A stretch of DNA of 64,000 nt from Cyprinodon diabolis (taxonomy: Eukaryota; Chordata; Actinopteri; Cyprinodontiformes; Cyprinodontidae): positions 41,266,880-41,330,879 of the forward strand of contig CM060080.1 of the NCBI GenBank assembly GCA_030533445.1, in the 5' to 3' direction. Made by a program: the position numbers and the translations under genes. The notes below the pieces were generated by a model that did not search any database, was not told where the DNA came from, and saw only the letters and a program-made list of their open reading frames with translations. This document shows positions 10,501 through 22,500 of this stretch, one piece after another. Numbering within the stretch: the first letter of the stretch is position 1; each line of letters starts with the position of its first letter.

Positions 10501-13500
10501 TGGAGACAAAGTTCAGGAGTACGCCATCGTCAACGGAGGTGATTCATACAAACACACCAAAACAATCTGAGTGTTTAATATCTAGCTAATAACAGATGAA
10601 AAAGTCTGTGTGTAAAAATCAACATACTCACCACAGCTCACTACAACTCACCACAGCTCACTACAACTCACCACAATTCAACACAGATCACTACAGCTCA
10701 CCACAGCTCACTAAAGCTCACTACAACTCACAATAGCTCACTACAGATCACAACAGCTCACCACAGCTAACCCCACCTCACTGCAACTCACCACAGCTCA
10801 GTACAGCTCACCACAGCTCACTACAACTCACCACAGCTCACTACAGCTCACCACAGCTCACTACAGCTCACTACAACTCACCACAGCTCACTACAGCTCA
10901 CCACAGCCCACCACAGTTCACTACAACTCACCACAGCTCACTACAACTCACCACAGCTCACCACAGCCCACCACAGCTCACTACAGCTAACTACAACTCA
11001 CAATAGCTCACTACAGATCACAACAGCTCACCACACCTCACTGCAACTCACCAAAGCTCAGTACAGCTCACCACAGCTCACTACAACTCAGCACAATTTA
11101 GTACAGCTCACCAAACCTCACTACAGCTCACCACAGCAGCTCACCACAGCCCACCACAGCTCACTACAACTCACAATACCTCACTACAGATCACAACAGC
11201 TCACCACAGCTAACCACACCTCACTGCAACTCACCAAAGCTCAGTACAGATCACCACAACTCACCACAGTTTAGTACAGCTCACTACAGCTCACCAAACC
11301 TCACTACAGCTGCTTCAGCTCACCACAGCTTACTACAGCTCACCACAGCCCACCACATCTCACTACAGCTCACCACAGCTCACTACAGCTCACTACAACT
11401 CACAATAGCTCACTACAGATCACAACAGCTCACCACACCTCACTGCAACTCACCAAAGCTCAGTACAGCTCACCACAGCTCACTACAACTCAGCACAATT
11501 TAGTACAGCTCACTACAGCTCACCAAACCTCACTACAGCTCACCACAGCAGCTCACCACAGCCCACCACAGCTCACTACAACTCACAATAGCTCACTACA
11601 GATCACAACAGCTCACCACAGCTAACCACACCTCACTGCAACTCACCACAGCTCAGTACAGCTCACCACAGCTCACCACAACTCACCACAGGTCAGTACA
11701 GCTCACTGCAGTTCACTACAGCTCACCACAGCTCAGTACAGATCACCGCAGTTCACCACAGCTCACTACAGCTCACACTGTCGTCCTCTAAAACAAAGCA
11801 AACTAACCTGGTTGTTACCTACAGGCCACAGATGGGATCAGAGAAGCGCTGTTCCATCAGCACCACAGGCTTATCTCGCATCTCTAAGAGGTATAGAGTT
11901 TATCTGCTAATAGATTCCTCTTCTATATAACCTTGGTTTATTGTGTTTGCAAACCTTTAGTCTTATTTTTGGTCAGAAGTTGCTTGTTTTTTCTCAGTGG
12001 ACCTGATGAGGTACGTTACCCAGTTTCAGTGGGATAAAGCCAAGTATCCTACGGCTCTGCCTCTCTGCACCCTGGCAGATCTCATCAACAAGGTACCAAT
12101 TCAAGCTGCACTGAGGACCAAGTCGTCTTCTTCCTAGTATCTGAACATCATTACATTCAAATAGGTCAATTTTTTCATTCTGATGGTATTATATGTGTAT
12201 TATATGTGTTCATTTCCTGCCAATTTCTTTTATCGTTTAAACCCTTAATATGAATTTAGAAGCAATTAGTGTTTCTCCAGCCACTTTCTGATGTTTTCTG
12301 AAAACACTCACATTATGATCAGCAAACATGGTTTTCAACAGACTTGTCTCCTATCGCTTGTCTTTAATGGATTATTTCACGTTTTTACTGAGTAATATAT
12401 GATCATCCTTCCATAGCTGAACTCAGATGATATGAGTTGACCTTTGCAGTGGGAATAAAGTCTTCAATTGTTCATCCTAGTTAAAGAAATGGAGATCAAT
12501 GGATTTCACTCAGTCTGCACTTTATTTTCATATCATTGCAAAGAGAGAACAGTTCATCATACAGCCCTTATGGCACAGTATGCAGCCCTGTTCTGACTCT
12601 CCCTTACTGAGGGAGCAAAAAAACCCTGAATGTTGTGTCGGAGGGAAAACAAATTACACACTTAAACAAACCTTGAGAAAGAATTTGGCTTGTTGTGGGA
12701 ATAATTAAACCACCCCTCACTCAGACATTTTCTCAGCCTTCCAGGTGAAACAAACTGAGTAAAAACATTTTTCACTGAATGAAAAGCATCACTAGATATA
12801 GGAGAAAAGAGAAATCTAAATTTTCTGACGACACTTTCCTTAAATCATTTGTTAAACACAGGACTGTTTAAAAGTATTTGTAGTGTAGAGATTTCCTGTT
12901 ATTGTTATAAATGCTGCTTAAAATTTGTAGATCTGTAAAAAACAAAGTTTTAGAAAAATATAACAAAAGTTAAAAATAGAATGCCGTTTTAAATGATTAT
13001 TAAATTTAATAGAGTTATTATTTATACTAATTGGAAGTAATGAAAAATTAGTCTTAGCTAATAATAATAATATGTTTACATTTTATTATTGCACGTTTCC
13101 CATAAAATGTTTGCAGTATTTTGGAAAATTCTTCTTAAATTACTGTGGAGGAATTTAGACTAATACTTCAGATTATTTCAGAATATTTCAGCCTCTTTGG
13201 AAAATGTGTTTGAACATAAATAACTTGTTTAAGGTCATGCATCAGGATCTCAGCAGGATCTCATTACAGTCTTTGACTTTGCTCACTTTAAGATTTTTAT
13301 TTTCTCCATTGTGATTCAGAGTTGGACTGCTGGCTTGCTTCTGATCATTGACCCCAAGCATTAGTCAACTGTGCTGGAGTTTAACACCATTATACTACCT
13401 TCACCGTGCTTAAACAAGACGAGGGTCTCTACTGTATAACACAGATTTTCTGTGAATTCTACATTTTTTCCAAAATCCAGTCACTTAGGATTCTTTGTGA

Positions 13501-16500
13501 ATACCCGTCCTGATCTATTAAATTGACCCAAACTGTGGCTCTTCTGTGTTACTGTTGACCTGTTTGCAGTCTCTTGAGATCTTATTGAGCTTTTGTAACC
13601 TTTATCTAAAGTGTGAGCATATAAATGAATAAAACCCTAAATAAACAGACCAACTTTAGTTTTGATTGATTTGATTAATCATAATCAATTTTAGGGATTT
13701 AGAAAATAAGAACTCATGAAATTAAATCCCAAGGTTCTTCATCAAAGTTTTATCTTAAGAGTGGTAAAATTAAACATTTAATATTTTAGCTGTAAGAAAG
13801 CCATAGATTTTAATTTCTTTAACACCAGAAAATGTAAATTGTGGAAGTATTTTAGTCTCTCTAACTTAAAGGAAGAAATCAAAAGATGCTATGCCGGTAA
13901 TGTTGATATAAACATGGGCTGAGAAGAAGTATAGAAATTTCCAAGTAAAGGAAAACTTGATGCTGAATATTCTGCAGGAAATATCACAGGTGGAAACAGA
14001 GCTAAGATCAAGAGCGACAGCCTACAGCAGCCTGGCAGCTTCTTTACAAAGCCTTGAACGTAATCTAAAGTGAGTAACATGCTGTAATATATGCTGCTTA
14101 GATGGTCAGTATGATGTACTGAAGTCTGTGATGCTTGTTTTCAGTGGTAATTTGCAAACACAAAGTCTGAGTGGTATCATAAGGAAAGAGGACCTGGTGG
14201 TCTCTGAGTATCTAACAACTATTTTAGTGGTTGTAAGCAGGTAGGTACCTTAACATCTTTCCCTCGTATATTCTGAGATGCTCATTTAACATTAAACCGT
14301 TCCACTCTGTATTATCAATCACAGAGAAAAATATCTGCAGTGGGAGAGAAGCTATGAATTCTTCTCAGAGTTTGTGGTCCCTCGGTCGAGCAGGTGAGTC
14401 CAATAGCAAGGCTCTAAAACATCTGTTCTTAAACTTCAGGAGGTCAAACTGGGAGCAGGCGTTTAAATACCTGCAGAAGGGAGAGTGTGTGGCTCAGATC
14501 AGCAGCAAGGAATATTAGTATTCTGTGCACAGAGTGATTCCAGATGAAGTTTTTAATAATTGAAAACTTTATAACAAATCAAAACACAAAGCATCAGCAG
14601 TTTCTGGTGAACTGCGAAAGAACAGATCTTAGACTTTCCAACACTGGAGGAAAACAAGCAGTGTTTTTTGACCTGGGGCATCAGGACAGTTTCTCAGTGC
14701 AGCATAAGAAGGGTTGAGGGGTGTTTACCATGAGCAAGTCCCTCCTCTTTCAGTTGCACCATTAAATCTTTACATGCGCTTTTATTTTATGTCGTCATTA
14801 TTATTATTATTACTGAGGCAGCTGAGAAGTTTGCATCTTGATACGTTTCAAGAATTCAGATTTTGGGTTCCCATATACAGAATCTACTCATCTCATTTTC
14901 ATTTGTTGAACATTTTGTTGGTCCAGCTCAACAAAAACACCTTAAACAATAACAATTTGAATTTGTAGTGATAACACAATAGGTTGAAGAAGGGTTTCTG
15001 AAACCCAACAAGATTTTGATAAAAAAAATTATTTAAAGCATGCATCATTCCCCCCATCACACACACACACCATTGTCCTTTCCTACCTCATTTTCTCATA
15101 TTTCCCTCTGATATTTAGGAAGATTTTTGAGGACAGAGACGGGGGAATCTTCTTGGTGACTCTCTTCAAGCGAGCTGTGAACGAATTCAAAGCTAAAGCT
15201 CAGGAGAGCAAGTAAGCAGGAGGAATTTCTGGAGAAACCCCCGATGGGAGACTCACCCATGGTGTCTGCGTCAATTACCATAATGTAGTCTGTGATCCAC
15301 GCAGGTTCATTGTGCGGGAGTACAGCTTTGATGTGGAGGAGAGGAAGCAGCAGGAGATCACGAAGCTCACCCTTCATAAAAAGGAGCAGTATGTGAGTCA
15401 GGTGTTGGGATTTGCCAACAGACATTTGTGATTACGTCTTTTTTTTTTAACACACTTCCTGCCTTCCTCACAGGGGATCTTTGTGCGTTGGCTGAAGGTG
15501 AATTTCACTCAGGTGTTCGTTGCTTGGATTCATTTAAAAGCATTAAGAGTTTTTGTGGAATCAGTTCTCAGGTAAGAATTTATGTTAATTATTGATGACC
15601 TACTAATGGAGACTGATAAAGCTTCATGTGATTTCCTTGGGTAGGTATGGACTACCTGTGAACTATCAGGCTTTTCTTCTGGAGACAGACAGGAAGCACT
15701 CAAAGAAGCTGAAGGAGGAACTTTCTTCTCTGTTTGGACACTTGGACCCGACTGCCAGCATGAAGGAGGTAGAATAGCTGATCATTTGGTTTGATATTCT
15801 ATTCTGATATCAAACACAGAGAGACAAGCCAGACACCTGGCTTTAAAGTGAAGCCTCTTCTCCTTATCTGGATTCTGCCTACTTCATTATGCCACTTCTT
15901 GCTAAATAACAACAATAAAAAATATGAAAAAAAATGCAATGACATAGAGATTAGCTAAAAAAAGAACAGTTGCTGTCACTGTGCAGATTAGCTACTAAAT
16001 GATGTGTCTTGGTCAGTTGTTATTTTCAATTTGAATAAATTTAATTCCCAAAAGAGAAGCAACATGTTTCTGAATAAATAAGTATCATAGCTAAAATCAA
16101 ATAGGTAGGTCAAGAGTTTACCTCTAAAATGATCGTCTCCATCCTGTTTAGAGGCAAACAGAGTAAATGGGCAAAAGGTTTATTTTAGCTCAAAATTATT
16201 GGTCAAACTATTAATAATATTTGACTTGAAACTATAAAGAAAAGGGGTTTTCAGATTCATGTTCTGGAAAATGTATTTAGTCTAAGATTTTTAAAAGGTC
16301 TGGTAGATTATGTTCTTTTGACCATTTTTCCTTGAACCACCAGCTTTACGTTAATTCATGCTCAGTTTCGCTCATCCTCTGCCTGATAAGGTCATACTGC
16401 ATAACTGAATAATAAGGCAGAATAAAACTAAATGGAATATCTATAATTAGACCCTCATATTCAATAATATTAAATCAGTTGTTTTTATTTTTTATTTATT

Positions 16501-19500
16501 TTATTTTTTATTATTTTTTTTGTGGATGGACAGGATGGGGGGCGGGTGGTGGTGTCGGCCCTGTGCCCGGCTGGCTGGTGGGTCCTGCTGCCGGTCCCTG
16601 GCCCCCGGGCTACGGTGGTGAGACTGGTGGGGCCCCCCTCTCTGGAGGGGCTCTCGGTGAATGGGGTTGCCTATTGGAGTCAGCGGGGGAGCTGGCTCCC
16701 TGGGAGTGCAGTAAGCGCCCCAGTCCTTTGCTCCCCATTCCCGAAATCCTCCCTCTGCCTGCTCCATCACACTGCCACACATGTAGGTTTTTGGGGAGGG
16801 GGTCATTACTGGTGGGCCCCACCTTCTGATGACGTCCCCCGCCCCAATTTTATTTTACAACACACATTTATGTAGGGTATTTTCTTGGGGTTGGGGTCAA
16901 GGCCGACCAGGGGGGGCTTATTCTATGGGCCTCACCACGGTCAGCTTCCTCCATCCCCTCTCGCATCTAGACATTGAGGGTTCAGGGTTGTCAAATGGGG
17001 GGGTGCGCTGGCACCGCCTATCTCCCGGAGGGGGGGTGGACTGTGCTGGACACCCCCTCTTGGTACTCCCAGTTTTAATTACATCTGAGAGCAACACACA
17101 ACAACACCACATTTGAGCAGGCGCAGGGAGGATGGGGGTCTTCTCACACCCCTGTTCCCCGGTGGCCACCTGGAGTCTGGGGCCTGGAGGAACAGTGAGC
17201 CACCTGGTCTGTGGTTTTGGCGGGGGCCGGCTGCAGGGCCTAGGTGGCCTGCCAGTGGCGGGGCTGTCACTTTTGCTCTCCCCAAAGAAGGTTGGAAGGA
17301 GGGGCGTGTAGTGGTGGTTTGAAGTAGTTTTGGGGGTGGGGGGGGGGTGGATGGCGGTTCTGGTTGGGTGACCTGCGTGGGATGGGCGGTCCGGTCCGTG
17401 TGCGGGGTGGAGGGCCGGGCTCGAAGCAGGAATGAGATGGGTTGGTGTGGCGGTATCGCCGCTCCCCTCCCCCCATCCGGATTTTAGGTTCACTTATTGG
17501 GTCATCCGAAAACCCCCGGGACCAACCACTGGTGCCGCCGGGTCTTTGGTCCTGGGATTATTGGATATTTTCCCCTTTCTTCTGTTTTTCTGCTCTATTT
17601 ACATTGCAGTGTCCATATAAACTGTAAAACTCCCTGCATAATTATAATAAAGCAATTTATATGCATGAAACAAGTGGAGCAATATGGCAATTGCCGTACT
17701 GCTACACTTGTGAAAGTAAAATCTGTTGGGCTCTTTTTGGCATCAAGACAATTATTCTTATTGCCACATTGCCAGACAGGACACTGTAAAAAACAAAAAA
17801 CAAAAAAAAAATCAGTTGTTTTTGTAGCTGTTATAAATTTCACATCCTTATCGGTTATCGGTGCATATTTGTCCAGTTCCTTCGTCTAAAAAATACTGAG
17901 CTTTTTAATAAAGTAAAGCTTGGCTCGTACCTTTTGCGCCTCTTGGCAGAGAAATTATAAGAGAAATCAATCCAGCCGAAAACTCCTGTAGGGCAAAAAA
18001 AAAACAGAACACCTACTTCCACTGATCTTGGTTCAGAATTCCCATTAGCTTCTGAAGGTAAATGTCATGAAAGGTCTATGGGACTAAACCCACATGCAGA
18101 ACACAAACGGAGGCTGAGTAAAAGTTTAACAGAGTTTATTGAAATATGTTTTGACACAAAGACATGAACTGGATCAGGTACTGGTCCGGGTTGGGTTCAC
18201 TGATGTCTGCAGAGATGGACAGTTTGATTAGCCAGGCAGTCAGGTGATTAATTGAGTCTTTAAGATAATTCAGAGTCTACCTTGAAGGAGTCCAGGCTTC
18301 TCTTGTGAGAGAGGGAACCGTTGGGTCCAGAGACTGTTGGTTCAGCAGAGTGCACAAGCAGCAGCAGCGTCTAGCTTCTGACTTTGAATGGCAGACCTTG
18401 ATCAGAGTTTCCAGCTCTTCTCTGAGAGCAGCAGGAGAAATCCAGACTGGAATCTTCAGGTTGGCTCACCAGGACTGAAGGCAGGTTAAGCTCACCCAGA
18501 GCTTCAGACTTGAGACAGGTTTCCTGTGAGCAAAGACAGAGGTAGATTAGAATCAATTTTCTCACTTGAGATGACTAAGATTCTTTCTAGTAACAGAGGC
18601 TCAAGTTTGCTAACCAAACTAAGGTCAACACTGCGGTGTTGAAGGAAGGTCTGGCAGCTGCTTATGTAGGGAAGGTTCCTGATGAGCAGACGAGCTCCAG
18701 GTGTGCTGGAGAGCTCCAGCCCAGGAGACCCACGGCGCACTCTGCTGGAGAAAGGTGGTACATCCCCAGATCCCAACAGTAACCCCAGTCCCTAACAGAA
18801 AACAAAAAACAGAAGAGGATCCTCGGCGCCCTCTGGTGGGCAAGCCTCAGGATCCCAACAGAGCCCCCCCCTTAAGGGCGGATTCCAGACGCCCTCAGAA
18901 CAATCCATAAAAAAAGCAAACAAAAAAAACAACCCACCCAGGGCAGGCGGAGGGGGCACCAGGCAAGGAGGGCAAGAAACGACAAAAACAGAGTCCAAAA
19001 CCAAAAACAACCCACCCAGGGTGGGCGGAGGGGGAACCAGGCAAGGAGGGCAAAAAACAAAAACTAAATCCGGAACAAAAAACGATCCACTTACGGTGGA
19101 TGAAAGCAAAAAAATCCCAGGCGATTTCTTAGGCAGAGTCTCAGGTGGCCGGCCGTGGGACCGGCAGCGGGGCAGAGTCTCAGGTGGCCGGCCGTGGGGC
19201 CGGCAGCGGGGCAGTCTCAGGTGGCCGGCCGTGGGATCGGCGGCGAGGCAGAGGTTTTGGGGGCCGGCCGAGGGTCCGGTAGCGGAGCCGAGTCTTAGGT
19301 GGCCGGCTGCAGGGTCGGAGGCGAAGCTGACGCTCTGGAGGTCGACCGCGGGGTCGGAGGCGAAGCTGACGCTCTGGAGGTCGACCGTGGGGCCGAAGGC
19401 GAAGCAGCTTCTTAGGAGGATGATCCCCGACTTTAAGTAGGTAGCCCCATGGGGTACCCTGTCCTCTCTTCAGTGGCTCTGGAACAGACTCTGAGGTGAC

Positions 19501-22500
19501 CGCCGACTGCGGCTCAGGAACAGGCTCTGAGGTGACCGCCGACTACGGCTCCTGGACTGGAACAGAGGAGACCGCCGACTGCGGCTCCTGGACTGGAACA
19601 GAGGAAACCACCGATTGCAGCTCCGAATCAGGAACAGAGGAGCCCGCCGAATGCGGCTCCGGATCAGGAACAGAGGAGCCCGCCGATTGCGGCTCCGGAT
19701 CAGGAACAGAGGAGCCCGCCTATTGCGGCTCCGGATCAGGAACAGAGGAGCCCGCCGATTGCGGCTCCGGATCAGGAACAGAGGAGCCCGCCGATTGCGG
19801 CTCCACCTCAGGAACAGGGGAGCCCGCCGATTGCGGCTCCACCTCAGGAACAGGCGAGCCCGCCGATTGCGGCTCACCCTCAGGAACAGGGGAGACCACC
19901 GACTGTGGCTCCCAATCAGGAACAGGGGAGACCACGACTGTGGCTCCCAATCAGGAACAGGGGAGACCACTGACTGTGGCTCCCAATCAGAAACTGAGGA
20001 GACCACCGACTGTGGCTCCACATCAGGAACGGAGGAGACCACCGACTGTGGCTCCCAATCCAGCATGGAGGAAACCACCCATGGCAGCAAAGGTTCAGTC
20101 TCTGAAGTGGCTTGTGATGCTCGTAGAGGGCTCCTTGCGGTCAGTGGCGCCTGTAGAGAGGTCCTAGGAGGGGTAAAACCACATCCTTCGAATTCTGACA
20201 TCTCTTTAAAGTTCTGCTCAGGGGTCTCTGGACGGCACAGAGCTAACTCAGGGGTCTCTAGACGGCACAGAGCTAATTCAGGGGCCTTTAGACGGCTAAG
20301 AATCGGCTCGGGAGTCTCTTGGCTGCTTCGAGCAGGTTCAGGGGTCTCTAAACGGCACAGAGTTGACTCAGGGGTTTCAAAACAGCACTGAACTGACTCA
20401 AGACGGCTCACGGCTGGCTCAGGGGTCTTTAGACGGCTCAGAACTGGCTCAGGGGTCTCTAGACGGCTCAGAGCTGGTTCAGGGGTCTCTAGACGGCTCA
20501 GAGCGGGCTTACGGCGACGCCGTCTCTTATGTCGGGGGGTCTTAGAAGCTGGGCTAATGGGTTCACAGACTGATTCTGGAATCGAGCTATCTGGTGTGCA
20601 AGTGGGTTCAGGTGCTGGTTTAGCTGGATTGCTAACAGGTTTAAGAGTTGGATTTACTGGTTCGAGGACTGGTTCAGACAAAAGGCTAACTGGTGTGCTA
20701 ATGGATTAAGAGGCTAAACTAACTGGTTGGTAGGGAGATGAATGAGGTGGCATAAAGGGGAAGAGATCCTCTCTATCCCAATAGAAAAAGTTCCAGAGGT
20801 CCGACTCTTGGATTTGGGGAGCTCTGACTGTAGAAGGTGAGTATACTGGACTTATTCTAAGCTTCTTGGTGGATGGTGCTAACTGACGATCATGTAAGTG
20901 GTGGCAGAAACTGACCTGACGAAGAGACGGACTGAAAAAGGCTGTACAGAGCTGTACTGGGCAGGACTGCGCTGGACTGGACTGAACAGGACTGGACTGG
21001 ACTGGGTTGAACTGGGCTGAGCTAGGTTGAACTGGTTTTCTAGATCTGGGCTTGGCTCTGGCTCGTAGTCTGTGATCTTGATATATGGCTATACAAATGA
21101 GCTCTTCCAGGGTTGCAGATTCATCTATAGTTGCAGGTTTGATTCTGATTTCTTTATTTAATGCGTTTTTGTAGATGTTCTTTAGCATGGCATCACTCCA
21201 GCCAGAAGCTGCGGCTCTGACCTGGAAGTCTATCGAAAATTCCTCTATGGTTCTATTTCCTTGTGTGAATTTGGACAGACCATGAGACTCAGCTGATTTA
21301 ACTGAGAATTTTAAAGTGAATTCATTTAGAAATTGATCTAAGGTGCAGGTTATACAAGATTCAGGAGAAAAATTAGTCTCTTTCCACTCACAGGCTTTAC
21401 CGGATAACTGTGAGAGGATAAACACAATCTTACTCTCGTCGTCAGGGAAACAGGACGGATTGAGTTCAAAGAACAATTTACATTGCCACAGAAAACTTTT
21501 ACATTCACTAGATTCACCAGAAAATAGTGAGGGATGGAAAACAGGAACTGACGGAACTGGTTCTGACCTTGGATGCGGGTTTGGCTCCGGAACCGGAAGT
21601 TGAGCTGGCGCCATCTTGTGATTCCCACGAAGCCTGTGGGATCTTGAAACGTGTGTTTTCTTTTAATCAAAACTGGGATTTTAACTCACGGAGGGTTTGT
21701 GTCTGTCCTTGGATCTGGTGGCTTGTTCTTCAAGCTTCCTCCGGAGGTGATCTGCTGGGTCTTGTTAATGGCCGCAGTGTTCTGTCATGAAAGGTCTATG
21801 GGACTAAACCCACATGCAGAACACAAACGGAGGCTGAGTAAAAGTTTAACAGAGTTAGCTCACCAGGACTGAAGGCAGGTTAAGCTCACCCAGAGCTTCA
21901 GACTTGAGACAGGTTTCCTGTGAGCAAAGACAGAGGTAGATTAGAATCAATTTTCTCACTTGAGATGACTAAGATTCTTTCTAGTAACAGAGGCTCAGGT
22001 TTGCTAACCAAACTAAGGTCAACACTGCGGCGTTGAAGGAAGGTCTGGCAGCTGCTTATGTAGGGAAGGTTCCTGATGAGCAGACGAGCTCCAGGTGTGC
22101 TGGAGGGCTCCAGCCCAGGAGACCCAACAGTAAAATCATGATGCAAAAACTTGGAAAGCTCTTAAAACAACAACAAAAGCAAAACAGGCATTGTTTTGTT
22201 TTGTTGGCATGTTTGAATCTCAAAAGAATTGAATAAATATTACACAAAAAAACAAAAACAAATTATGTCCAAAGAAGGTAAAAACAGAAATAGAACAAAA
22301 TAAAGTATGAAGAGTGAAAATAGTAAATAACTTTAAAAATAAAATCAGATCAGTGGTCACTGAATGTGCTGTTTCAACTCAACAATAAAGTATGTTTGAA
22401 AAAAGTTAACTGAGGGGTTTAGCCTTGCACAGAGCTATATACAAATATTTATATCTATATATCTATAGATACAGTGAGTAAAATACGTATTTGAACACCA

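Larger units (their letters stand above)
18063..22129 (-). mobile_element. Ty3/gypsy-type LTR retrotransposon, non-autonomous (gag, no pol)
   Basis: The element is flanked by the exact 5-bp duplication GTAAA (18058-18062 and 22130-22134). In minus orientation the 5' LTR is 22129-21783 and the 3' LTR is 18860-18063. Both end in TGACA and begin TGTTGGG. Downstream of the 5' LTR comes a primer-binding-like segment (GAACACTGCGGCC), then a gag ORF, a repeat-rich ORF, and a polypurine tract (AAGGGGGGGG at about 18871-18864) abutting the 3' LTR. No protease, reverse transcriptase, RNase H or integrase is present in the 2.9-kb interior, so movement would need a helper. It sits in atp6v1c2 intron 11 on the opposite strand. 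Confidence 0.88.

Noticed and set aside
10627..11777. CRISPR-like array
   Set aside because: Units are contiguous 10-mers with no unique spacers, in a vertebrate intron; it is a minisatellite.
16918..17493. 191-codon minus-strand ORF in the GC-rich insert
   Set aside because: High G+C makes long stop-free frames likely; the translation is Pro/Arg/His-rich with no motif, and several other frames are equally open.
19496..20391. Plus-strand ORFs of 223 and 258 codons
   Set aside because: They are the reverse of the tandem-repeat ORF and stay open because the unit length is a multiple of three without stops; gag, LTR and polypurine tract all point to the minus strand.
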